Assembly (NCBI GenBank): GCA_023428205.1
Contig: JAEYZB010000282.1
Span: 1-7,682, forward strand
Source of the DNA: Bacteroidota bacterium
GTDB taxonomy: Bacteria > Bacteroidota > Bacteroidia > Chitinophagales > LD1
Direction of reading: 5' to 3'
DNA: 7,682 nt
The translations under genes were made by a program, and so were the position numbers. Each line of letters begins with the position of its first letter. Position 1 is the first letter of the stretch. Positions 1 to 6,236 of the stretch are shown piece after piece. The notes beneath the pieces are model-generated. The model saw only the letters and a program-made list of their open reading frames with translations, had not been told where the DNA came from and made no database searches.

Positions 1-47
1 CGGATATTGCTTTTGGGATTATAATTGGTTTTGGCTTTGGTATAATT

Positions 48-77
48 AAAAGTCGCTCCTTTCGGGGCGACTTTTTT
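48..77. terminator. Bidirectional intrinsic terminator
   Basis: A 12-bp stem (48-59 with 64-75, one G-T wobble) closes a 4-base loop, TTTC. The plus strand continues into a run of six T within 72-77, and the minus strand ends its stem in four T. It lies 6 bases beyond the stop codon of the minus-strand TonB-dependent receptor, so it most likely ends the five-gene minus-strand unit. The T-runs on both strands suggest it also serves a convergent plus-strand gene just outside the window. Bases 1-47 contain no gene that can be named. Confidence 0.85.
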
Positions 78-83
78 AGTTAA

Positions 84-2045
84 TCATTCCAACGTAAACC
101 GAAATCCGGCATACGCCATCGCTCCACGCACCGGACCCCAAATCATACTCGCATCAAACGCGGGTTGAAACGGTTGATCAGCAGATAAAATCGGATTCGG
201 TTGTGTTTGGTTTAAGATGTTTTCTGCACCAATATACACACTCCAGCGCTCCTTGATTTTTTTCGTGATTTGCATATTCCATACAAATAAGTTTTTCGCT
301 TGTACATTGGCGCCATTACCAATATTTGGAATGCGTCCCTTGCTGTACCATGCCGCATTTGTGGTAAAGAGCAAGCCTGTTTTCTTCCAGTCATAATCCA
401 ATACCAGCAACACTTTGTGCTGAGGTTTCAATGCCTGAATTTTCATGCCTGAACGATAGTTCATCATCACGTTGTCCCATTTATACGCCAACTTTGCAGT
501 AAAATTTTTCACTACTTCGTATGTTACATCGGCTTGTAATGAATTGGAATATGATTTCCCTTTCTGGGTATAAATATTCAACTCATTCGGCTGCTCCAAA
601 TCCACAATAGTCTGTTGCTCAAATTGCGTGCGGTAAAAATCCACATGAAACCAGCCCTCGCGAAAATCCAAATTGAATTTGTACGAAAGAGAAGCGCCAT
701 AGTTCCACGCAATCTCAGGCTTCACTTGTGTTATAGAAAGTTTCCGGTTGCTGAAAAAATACGCGTAGTTATCGGCAATTAAATTCGGCACGCGATAGCC
801 GCGGCCACCGCTCACGCGCAATGCCAAATCATGCAGAATATCCCATTTCACATTTAAGCGTGGAGAAAGAAAATTGCCGTATAAATTGTGATGGTCAAAA
901 CGAATTCCCGCAATTATGCTCATTTTTTTGAATGGCTTTACTGTCGCTTCCGAAAAGAATCCCGGAACAATTTCCGTCCGTTGAAATTGAAACGTGTCAA
1001 ATCCTTCATTCAAGCTATTTGTCAAAAGTGACGCTCCGACTTTTATCAAATTTCCCTCGGAAAATTCGTTTTGAAAAATCGCATTGAAGTAGCCGTTATG
1101 CTCCTTTCCGTGTAATTTTTTTTGTCCGATAAAACCTTGTTGATTGTGATAGCTGTACTTTGCCTGAAACCCTAAACTTTGTTCGTGCGACAAATTGAAC
1201 CCTAATTTAGCGAACAGCTCAGGATGTAGTGTTTGCAGGCTGTTTCCCCAAGCGACTTGTTTTTCCGGTGCCGTACGAATGTTGTATTTCATTTGCCCCG
1301 AATTACGGTCTTCATAATTCATACTTGCTGCAATCACAAACATTCCGCCATCCTTTTTCAAATGAAACCAACGGTTCATAGCTGTAACGCGCTTGTATAG
1401 CGGATTATCCATAAAGCCGTCATGATTGAGGTCCATCCGTAGCCAGTTGGAGGCGGCATGTATCAATCCCATGGTATACCAAGGTTTTTCTTTCAGTTTG
1501 AATGAAAAATGTGTGTTCGCTTCTACTCGTGCATCTTGGTTCATATAAATATTTGCGAAAAACTTTTCCGCGCTTTGCGGCTTTTTCAGTTCGATATTCA
1601 TTTGCCCTGTAATTGCCTCGTAGCCGTTCACTACACTTCCAGCGCCTTTGTTTATTTGAATGGACGACATCCACGGGCCGGGTAGATATTCCAAGCCATA
1701 CACGGAATTGATACCGCGAATTCCGGGTACGTTTTCGTACATAATTTGCAAGTAATTGCCCGCTAAACCGAGCATGCGAATTTCTTTCGCGCCCGAAACG
1801 CCATCACTGTATTGTGCATCTACTGCAGGCGTGCGCATAAAACTTTCGCTTAAATTGCAGCAGGCATCTTTTTGTAAATCCGCAGATGAAATGAGTTCCA
1901 CGTTTTGCGTAGCCAATTCCATGTGCGAACTTTGTTTGTGAACAATTTGCACTTCTTTTATCTGCTGAACAGAATCCAACTTTTGCCCAAACAGTAAGCC
2001 GTTGCTCAATAACAACGCAAGTGCTATTTTATTTTTTGCGCTCAT
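84..2045 (-). CDS. TonB-dependent outer-membrane receptor, HMA-associated type
   Basis: Outer-membrane beta-barrel that would import a ligand using TonB/ExbBD energy. With the start at 2045 the protein has 653 residues: a signal peptide at about 1-20 ending LLFGQ, a TonB-box-like stretch KEVQIV at 30-35, a plug domain at about 40-155 (with LGLAGNYLQ, PGPWMSSIQI and NGYEAITGQMNIE), then the barrel to the C-terminal strand ending GFRFTLE. The frame stays open upstream to 2123, but those 26 extra residues lie inside the preceding HMA gene and would put the signal peptide internally, so 2045 is preferred. There is no N-terminal carboxypeptidase-regulatory-like domain, which many Bacteroidota receptors carry. 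The plug has adjacent cysteines (C62-C63, DACCNLSESF), which I recall as typical of receptors linked to HMA proteins. The start overlaps the HMA gene by 17 bp, implying translational coupling. A metal or metal-chelate ligand is inferred; the substrate is not readable from sequence. Confidence 0.93.
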   Translation of the reverse strand: MSAKNKIALALLLSNGLLFGQKLDSVQQIKEVQIVHKQSSHMELATQNVELISSADLQKDACCNLSESFMRTPAVDAQYSDGVSGAKEIRMLGLAGNYLQIMYENVPGIRGINSVYGLEYLPGPWMSSIQINKGAGSVVNGYEAITGQMNIELKKPQSAEKFFANIYMNQDARVEANTHFSFKLKEKPWYTMGLIHAASNWLRMDLNHDGFMDNPLYKRVTAMNRWFHLKKDGGMFVIAASMNYEDRNSGQMKYNIRTAPEKQVAWGNSLQTLHPELFAKLGFNLSHEQSLGFQAKYSYHNQQGFIGQKKLHGKEHNGYFNAIFQNEFSEGNLIKVGASLLTNSLNEGFDTFQFQRTEIVPGFFSEATVKPFKKMSIIAGIRFDHHNLYGNFLSPRLNVKWDILHDLALRVSGGRGYRVPNLIADNYAYFFSNRKLSITQVKPEIAWNYGASLSYKFNLDFREGWFHVDFYRTQFEQQTIVDLEQPNELNIYTQKGKSYSNSLQADVTYEVVKNFTAKLAYKWDNVMMNYRSGMKIQALKPQHKVLLVLDYDWKKTGLLFTTNAAWYSKGRIPNIGNGANVQAKNLFVWNMQITKKIKERWSVYIGAENILNQTQPNPILSADQPFQPAFDASMIWGPVRGAMAYAGFRFTLE

Positions 2046-2358
2046 ACTTGCAGCATTTAGGTAGTGAAGAATAAATAGTGTCTTCTGCGCGATATTTTTC
2101 TGTGTCGTAACCCGCTTGCGCAATCAGCTTTTGAATAGAATCGCTTGATATTACTTCGGGAGAAAATTTGATGCGCAACACTTTGGAATCCATATTCCAT
2201 ATTGCGGCTGAAACGCCCTGTACCGAGGCGGCTTTTTCAATGTTCTGTTTGCACATTTCACATTCGCCATACACTTTGAATGTTGCTTTTTCTGTGCGAC
2301 TTTGCGCAAAACCATATATCGAAATTAAGAGCATAAGCCCTGAAAATAATCCTTTCAT
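2029..2358 (-). CDS. Secreted heavy-metal-associated (HMA) domain protein
   Basis: Small periplasmic protein of 109 residues. Residues 1-19 form a signal peptide (MKGLFSGLMLLISIYGFAQ). The rest is an HMA/ferredoxin-like fold: strand TFKVYGE, the metal site C33-E-M-C36 followed by helix KQNIEKA, then SKVLRIKFSPEVIS and SDSIQKLIAQAGYDTEKYRA. HMA domains use CxxC to bind Cu(I) or similar soft metals. The usual residue pattern before the first Cys (GMTC) is replaced by GEC, as in other Bacteroidota periplasmic versions. A second cysteine pair, C102-C103, sits near the C-terminus in LPKCCKYERKK and may add a ligand site. It lies 86 bp after the HYC/CC gene and overlaps the TonB-dependent receptor, so it probably hands metal to or from that receptor; this is inference. 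It is too small to be a P-type ATPase and has no membrane segments beyond the signal peptide. Confidence 0.9.
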   Translation of the reverse strand: MKGLFSGLMLLISIYGFAQSRTEKATFKVYGECEMCKQNIEKAASVQGVSAAIWNMDSKVLRIKFSPEVISSDSIQKLIAQAGYDTEKYRAEDTIYSSLPKCCKYERKK

Positions 2359-2377
2359 TTTGTTTTCATTTTGAGAT

Positions 2378-2405
2378 TAAAAATAGAGACACTCACTTCT
2401 GCAAA
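2378..2405 (-). promoter_or_regulatory. Possible Bacteroidota-type promoter upstream of the HMA gene
   Basis: On the minus strand, TTTG (2405-2402) is followed after 16 bases by TATTTTTA (2385-2378), one mismatch from the Bacteroidota -7 element TAnnTTTG. The spacing is shorter than the usual 19-21, so this is weak. If used, it would start a transcript about 15 bases before the HMA start codon and let HMA plus receptor be expressed apart from the genes upstream. The 86-bp gap here is the longest in the five-gene unit. Confidence 0.2.
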
Positions 2406-2444
2406 CTGTTGCTGAAATGGGTGAAAAAAACGAGGAGGATTATT

Positions 2445-2837
2445 CTAAATTCGGAATACGCAATACATCAGGTAGCTATCCGATAAAGAGAGTCGCGGAG
2501 CGGTGTGTGTTTTGGTAGATGATGCGTTGGCGAATTGCTTTTCAGCATGTGGGAAAGAAATCGTTTTTGGAAGAGCCGCTACGAAGACTTTCGTTTCGTT
2601 TGTTTTCTTTTCGGTCGTTTGTAGCGTTTTGCTGTCAATTTTTAACTGAACCTCTTTGTCGCTACAACATTTTTTAGGTGTTTTAGACTGTTCGCAGCAG
2701 CAATTTGATTTAGAAAAATCTAAGGATACGGACGAAATATTTCCGTGGCAATAATGCACGTTTACCTGCATCCCTACAGCGCAAACGCTGTAAAAGAACG
2801 TAAGTAGGATGATTGCCGATTTTTTCAGAAAGTCCAT
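2445..2837 (-). CDS. HYC_CC_PP-type cysteine-rich small secreted or membrane-anchored protein
   Basis: 130 residues with an N-terminal hydrophobic segment (about 6-22), which is a signal peptide or anchor. The motif HYC at 28-30 follows (VNVHYCHGNI), then a cysteine triplet at 46-48 (SNCCCEQ) and a pair at 57-58 (KKCCSDK), a low-complexity Lys/Thr-rich stretch at about 60-112, and the terminal LMYCVFRI. This order matches what I know as the HYC_CC_PP family of Bacteroidota, which has no established function. The family's Pro-Pro near the end appears here only as A113-P114-R115. Seven Cys plus His between residues 19 and 58 could form a metal-binding or disulfide site. It starts 18 bp after the membrane-protein gene and is followed by the HMA gene, which supports a role in metal handling. 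Family assignment rests on motif memory, not a search. Confidence 0.78.
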   Translation of the reverse strand: MDFLKKSAIILLTFFYSVCAVGMQVNVHYCHGNISSVSLDFSKSNCCCEQSKTPKKCCSDKEVQLKIDSKTLQTTEKKTNETKVFVAALPKTISFPHAEKQFANASSTKTHTAPRLSLSDSYLMYCVFRI

Positions 2838-2855
2838 ATCGCGAAGATAACTCTT

Positions 2856-3323
2856 TTATGCAAATAATTGTTTCACCCACGCTACCACATCAATGTCGAA
2901 CAAATAATAAGGCGTATATATTAACGCTGCCCAAAAAATGCAGGCAACAACCATTTGGAAAATGACTTTTCGTTTGTTGGTCGTTAAATCCAACGCGAAA
3001 AAAACGCCAATCGGAATAGAAAAAATTAATGGCGTAAGCAGGGCAATACCCCACAATCCGAAAGTGTTTTTAACCCGTGCTAAAAAACGCGTACGTTTTG
3101 AAAAGCGTTTGCCGAATTTTTCCGGATTTCTTTTGATGAACCAATTTTGGACAACTTCATCAATCTGCGCAAAAACCACAACGCCTGTAATTCCCCCCAG
3201 TAAATTGGCAATTGTTCCTGCGATGCCCGCATTGGTCGCTACCACCGTAGCCGCCACCACTGAGTATTTAACGGTGGAGCCGATGAAAATGGCGGAAAGC
3301 CCTAATATATCTTGTAATGTCAT
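2856..3323 (-). CDS. Small multi-pass inner-membrane protein, function unknown
   Basis: 155 residues with about four membrane segments: 5-28 (ILGLSAIFIGSTVKYSVVA), 33-53 (glycine-rich, GTIANLLGGITGVVVF), 88-111 (FGLWGIALLTPLIFSIPIG) and 119-142 (VIFQMVVACIFWAALIYTP). A strongly basic loop at 64-86 (KRNPEKFGKRFSKRTRF), rich in Lys and Arg, separates the two pairs and is probably cytoplasmic by the positive-inside rule. The 'GLWGIALLTPLIFSIPIG' segment is reminiscent of the small multidrug export / DedA-like membrane proteins, but I cannot assign it to either family. The gene starts 30 bp after the LolA-like stop and ends 18 bp before the HYC/CC gene, so it is probably co-transcribed with them. 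No catalytic residues are evident. Confidence 0.85.
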   Translation of the reverse strand: MTLQDILGLSAIFIGSTVKYSVVAATVVATNAGIAGTIANLLGGITGVVVFAQIDEVVQNWFIKRNPEKFGKRFSKRTRFLARVKNTFGLWGIALLTPLIFSIPIGVFFALDLTTNKRKVIFQMVVACIFWAALIYTPYYLFDIDVVAWVKQLFA

Positions 3324-3353
3324 GGTTGTGCAATGTTATGAAAAGGAGAGAGA

Positions 3354-4028
3354 TTATCGCAAATCTTCAATATGAACTTTGGGATATTTAGTCGCATCAA
3401 ACGAAAAAAAAGAAGCAGAGAGTTGCGCATTCGCAATAGTATTTTGAGGTCTGTAGAAATAGCGCACTCCGTTTTTTTCGTACACTTTAACCTCCGTGAT
3501 TTCGTGTGCATCATTGAGCGAAACGTCTAGTTTAAAATAAGACGATTTTTTGTTGGACGGAGCTAATTCTATTACGGTAATATTTGCGCCTTTTGCCACT
3601 TTTTTTTCTTTTATCTGATACGCAAAATTCGCTTCATACAAATTGAAAAGCTGCGCGGGAGAAAACACATCATTGCTTTCTACATATTCATTCAACTGAC
3701 ATTCTTTTTGCTTGGCGATATATGTCCAAATGTCTTTTCCATTACAGATAATTTCGTTGCCGCCTAAATTGATTTTGAAGGCACTTCCTTTTAGCCACAA
3801 CTTTCCGTTTTGCACTTCGGTATATTTATTGTCAGGGTCTTCTGCTTTTTGTTTAGGTCGCACAATGGTGAGTGTAAAGTCTGTTTGCAAACCGCCCATT
3901 TTCTTATATTTTTCAGAAGAAGCTTTTAATAATGTTGCCGCTTCAGGGTCGTTGATAGACGCATTTTTTTGTGCCATTGCGGACACAGAGAAAAGAACAA
4001 GTAAATAAGAGAAAATGGTTTTATACAT
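3354..4028 (-). CDS. LolA-like periplasmic lipoprotein-carrier protein
   Basis: 224 residues with a signal peptide at 1-20 (ending SVSAMAQ). The mature part fits the LolA/LolB fold: an N-terminal helix (EAATLLKASSEKYKKMGGLQTDF), then strands such as TEVQNGKLWLKGSAFKINLGG, NEIICNGKDIWTYIAKQKEC, VFSPAQLFNLYE and SSYFKLDVSLNDAHEITEVKVYEKNGVRYFYRP. LolA shuttles lipoproteins through the periplasm to the outer membrane, and many Bacteroidota carry several LolA-like proteins. The length and the 'K/N-GKxIW-YxxKQ' pattern are typical. It lies at the head of the minus-strand unit, where a carrier could serve outer-membrane delivery of the downstream products. The alternative is a generic LolA-superfamily protein (such as a sigma-factor-linked RseB/LolA-like form). 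The assignment is secure at superfamily level only. Confidence 0.85.
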   Translation of the reverse strand: MYKTIFSYLLVLFSVSAMAQKNASINDPEAATLLKASSEKYKKMGGLQTDFTLTIVRPKQKAEDPDNKYTEVQNGKLWLKGSAFKINLGGNEIICNGKDIWTYIAKQKECQLNEYVESNDVFSPAQLFNLYEANFAYQIKEKKVAKGANITVIELAPSNKKSSYFKLDVSLNDAHEITEVKVYEKNGVRYFYRPQNTIANAQLSASFFSFDATKYPKVHIEDLR

Positions 4029-4221
4029 AAGTCCAATGATACGGACACTTTGAACGAAAGTAGAAAGTTTCGTTTAATTCTTAGTCTTTTTTACAATAAC
4101 CAAAGAGACAGGGAGAACAAAGAGAATACAAGTAGATATACTTTATGCTCTGTGTGCCTTTTCGGTAAAATAAACAGTAGTCGAGTTTGTCTGAATTTTA
4201 TGTACGTTTGAAAACTGAATT
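4029..4221. promoter_or_regulatory. Divergent intergenic region of the LolA-like gene and ruvC
   Basis: 193 bp with no gene. It contains an inverted repeat, AACGAAA (4053-4059) and TTTCGTT (4068-4074), 7 bp each around an 8-base loop and 25-46 bp before the LolA-like start. On the minus strand TACTTTCG (4062-4055), one mismatch from TAnnTTTG, overlaps it, so the repeat could be an operator; no -33 TTTG is seen at proper spacing. For ruvC, TACGTTTG (4203-4210) matches TAnnTTTG exactly but lies only 11 bases before the ATG and lacks a well-spaced TTTG upstream; the TTTG at 4186-4189 is only 13 bases away. Promoters are therefore unresolved. Confidence 0.35.
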
Positions 4222-4791
4222 ATGCTTTCTTCCAAAGAAAAATCGTCTGAAATTATTTTGGGATTAGATCCGGGGACGGTTGTTTTCGGTTATGGCGTAA
4301 TCGAACTTACCGGACAAAAAATGAAACTCATCAGTATGGGCGTGGTGCAGTTGGCGAAACATGAAGATGCGTTGATGCGATTGAAAATAATTTCTGAAAA
4401 AGTAAGTGGGTTGATTGAGCAATATAAGCCGAACGCGACTGCGATAGAAGCGCCCTTTTTCGGTAAAAACGTACAGTCAATGTTGAAGCTCGGACGTGCG
4501 CAGGGCGTAAGTATTGCGGCATCGCTCGTGAAAGAAGTTCCTGTGTTTGAGTATTCGCCCAAGAAAATAAAAATGGCTATCACCGGAAACGGGAATGCTT
4601 CAAAAGAGCAAGTCGCAAAGATGTTGCAGCAGTTGTGCAAGTTTGAGTTGCAACCCAAATTTTTAGATGCAACGGATGCACTTGCTGCCGCAGTTTGCCA
4701 CCATTTCCAAAATAATCACAGTATTCCGAACGGAAAGAAATTCAGCGGCTGGAAAGACTTTGTGGCGAATAATCCGAAGAAAGTGAAGTGA
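4222..4791 (+). CDS. ruvC: Crossover junction endodeoxyribonuclease RuvC
   Basis: Holliday-junction resolvase that makes symmetrical nicks in four-way junctions with RuvAB in homologous recombination; it is cytoplasmic and Mg-dependent. At 189 residues it is close to the E. coli length. The four catalytic acids are visible: D16 in LGLDPGT, E76 in AIEAPFFGKN, and D149 and D152 in LDATDALAAAVCH, corresponding to the D-E-D-D of RuvC. The segment KNVQSMLKLGRAQG and VFEYSPKKIKMAITGNG are also typical. There is a lysine-rich C-terminal tail (FVANNPKKVK). It stands alone here with no ruvA or ruvB beside it, is divergent from the minus-strand unit, and is followed by the inverted-repeat element. No frameshift or lost residue is seen. 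Confidence 0.97.
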   Translation: MLSSKEKSSEIILGLDPGTVVFGYGVIELTGQKMKLISMGVVQLAKHEDALMRLKIISEKVSGLIEQYKPNATAIEAPFFGKNVQSMLKLGRAQGVSIAASLVKEVPVFEYSPKKIKMAITGNGNASKEQVAKMLQQLCKFELQPKFLDATDALAAAVCHHFQNNHSIPNGKKFSGWKDFVANNPKKVK

Positions 4792-5027
4792 AAATGGTTT
4801 GAAAAAATGAGGCGGATTCCTCGCCTTGGTTCATGTCATCACGAACCCGAAAATGGATGACGTTCGCTAACGACCTCACTCTTTTCTTCTGGAGAGCTCC
4901 GAGAATTTTCTCAAGGTCTGTATCCCTGTCGCCTTTCGTGATGACATGAACCACAGCACAGCGTATGATGAAAATTTATACATTCGCCTACACTTGATAC
5001 AATACCAACAACCTTAATCTTGCGATT
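4792..5027. other. Intergenic spacer between ruvC and the AraC-type regulator
   Basis: 236 bp without a believable gene. Its middle holds the 127-bp inverted-repeat element. Just after ruvC, AGGCG (4810-4814) can pair with CGCCT (4822-4826), but no T-run follows, so terminator function is doubtful. The last 75 bp before the regulator are AT-rich and show no Shine-Dalgarno sequence and no clear promoter. Confidence 0.5.
4827..4953. repeat. 127-bp element with perfect 19-bp terminal inverted repeats
   Basis: TGGTTCATGTCATCACGAA at 4827-4845 is the exact reverse complement of 4935-4953. The 89 bp between them can also fold: CGTT/AACG hairpin (4861-4872), GACCT (4872-4876) with AGGTC (4914-4918), and inside it a TTCT-GGAG / CTCC-G-AGAA hairpin around 4886-4905. 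Together they would give a branched cruciform or folded RNA. There is no transposase and no obvious flanking target duplication. It resembles a MITE or a dispersed structured intergenic repeat; a short reading frame crossing it on the minus strand is not convincing as a gene. It could also act as a bulky hairpin at the end of the ruvC transcript. Confidence 0.8.
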
Positions 5028-6113
5028 ATGTTTCCGGATATTATAAAAAACTGGCTTAACCAATTCAAAGAAAACCTGATTAGTTATAAAGACGGGTTTG
5101 TATATCTGCCGCATAAAGGCAATGCACCCGAACAACTCATAAGTGCATTCAGTAAGCTTCCATTTGTGAAGTTCAACAAAGAGAAAAATAATGTTTGGAC
5201 GAATACGCCATTTATGGAGGGTGGATTTTGGTTGCAGGAATTGGAAGAGGGCTGCTGGATAATGTGTGTCCACACTAAATACAAAATGAATGTTTGTCAG
5301 AATTTGATTAAAGATAAAAAATCCAAACATGATTATTATCAAATCAGTCTTAATGAGATTGTCTCGAAACCGATAGTTTACAATGAAATTAGTGATAAGA
5401 AAATATCGTTTCCGCAATACAGTTGGACATTTGTGAAACCAACTGAGGACAGTCATATCAGATATATTGATTTGAAGTTTGCAGGTTCGTTATACAGACA
5501 TGCTACGTTTTATTTCAATCAAACGTGGTTTGAAAACAATCTGGCAAAAAATTCGCTGTTTACCGATTCCAAACTGAACGATTTCATTCAGTCGGAGCAG
5601 CGCTTTCTGTTCTCGCCATTTGAAGATGCGCATTATGTAAAAGAACAAATGGATTTGTTTGAAAAACTGTTTGCCATAGATAATGACGAACAACCGGTTG
5701 ATGTTTTGAGCTTGAAATTATATTCGTTGAATCTGGTTTTTGATTTTTTTAGACACTGCAAAACTGCAAACCTAGTAGCCGAACATCATTATGTTGCCGA
5801 TGAAGAACAAGAGGCATATGCACGTATCGAAAAGTATTTGAACAGCCATTTGTTTGATAAATTCCCGGGCATTGGCTTTTTGGCAGAACGGTTCAGAATT
5901 TCAGATACCAAACTGCAAAATGAGTTTAAGCAGATGGCAGGAAAGTCAGTGTTTCAATATTTTCAGGAGAAACAAATGTTTTTGGCAAAAGAACTTATGC
6001 AAGACAAAACGTTACAGATAAAAGAAGTCGCCCATAAATTTGGCTATAGTAATCCTGCCAAGTTCTCTGCGGCATTCAAAAAACATCACGGTATTTTACC
6101 AAGGGACTTATAA
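5028..6113 (+). CDS. AraC-family transcriptional regulator
   Basis: 361 residues. The C-terminal part at about 262-361 is an AraC-type double helix-turn-helix: first HTH near 281-305 (GIGFLAERFRISDTKLQNEFKQMAG), then VFQYFQEKQMFLAKELM as linker helix, and a second HTH near 330-352 (IKEVAHKFGYSNPAKFSAAFKKHHG), closing with GILPRDL. The spacing fits DNA-binding AraC proteins. The N-terminal 250 residues are rich in aromatic residues and show no domain I can name; they probably sense a ligand. The start at 5028 is the first ATG in frame after the spacer. The gene stands alone, and its targets may be the two surface-protein genes downstream in the same orientation, but that is only position-based. 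Composition appears AT-richer in the first half than in neighbouring genes. Confidence 0.92.
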   Translation: MFPDIIKNWLNQFKENLISYKDGFVYLPHKGNAPEQLISAFSKLPFVKFNKEKNNVWTNTPFMEGGFWLQELEEGCWIMCVHTKYKMNVCQNLIKDKKSKHDYYQISLNEIVSKPIVYNEISDKKISFPQYSWTFVKPTEDSHIRYIDLKFAGSLYRHATFYFNQTWFENNLAKNSLFTDSKLNDFIQSEQRFLFSPFEDAHYVKEQMDLFEKLFAIDNDEQPVDVLSLKLYSLNLVFDFFRHCKTANLVAEHHYVADEEQEAYARIEKYLNSHLFDKFPGIGFLAERFRISDTKLQNEFKQMAGKSVFQYFQEKQMFLAKELMQDKTLQIKEVAHKFGYSNPAKFSAAFKKHHGILPRDL

Positions 6114-6236
6114 CCGTTTTTATTTTTCGGGCTATCGTTTTCTAAGCGAAATATTTTTTCGGGCTACCTATGTGTTTGAAAATGGAATATTCTTGTGAAT
6201 GTTTTTGTCCGATAAAGTATAAACCAACACCACCCA
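6114..6236 (+). promoter_or_regulatory. Spacer with direct repeats and candidate promoter for the surface-protein pair
   Basis: Two near-identical copies of TATTTTT(T)CGGGCTA lie at 6121-6134 and 6152-6166, 31 bp apart (about three helical turns). Further on, TTTG (6175-6178) is followed after 21 bases by TGTTTTTG (6200-6207), one mismatch from the Bacteroidota TAnnTTTG element at acceptable spacing, placing a transcript start near 6214 and the ATG at 6237. The direct repeats could be an activator site, perhaps for the AraC-type regulator just upstream; this is inference. Confidence 0.35.
6135..6159 (+). terminator. Weak terminator candidate after the AraC-type gene
   Basis: TCGTTT (6135-6140) pairs with AAGCGA (6144-6149), a 6-bp stem with one G-T wobble and a TCT loop, followed after four bases by six T (6154-6159). 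The stem is short and AT-rich, so termination would be modest. It lies between the two direct repeats of this spacer. Confidence 0.3.

Noticed and set aside
1..49. Possible C-terminal end of a plus-strand gene (stop TAA at 47-49 in one frame; a Gly-rich hydrophobic frame also runs to 83)
   Set aside because: Fewer than 30 codons are visible, two frames compete, and neither shows a recognisable motif. The terminator position makes a convergent upstream gene plausible but not identifiable.
2938..3375. 145-residue plus-strand reading frame opposite the membrane protein
   Set aside because: It has no domain or signal sequence, while the minus-strand frame has four clean membrane segments and operon spacing.
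4742..4954. 70-residue minus-strand reading frame covering the inverted-repeat element
   Set aside because: It overlaps the end of ruvC and spans the palindrome; the translation is a by-product of the repeat and shows no protein signature.
4911..5456. 181-residue minus-strand reading frame opposite the AraC-type regulator
   Set aside because: It starts in the middle of the regulator and ends in the palindrome; the opposite strand codes for a full AraC-type protein.
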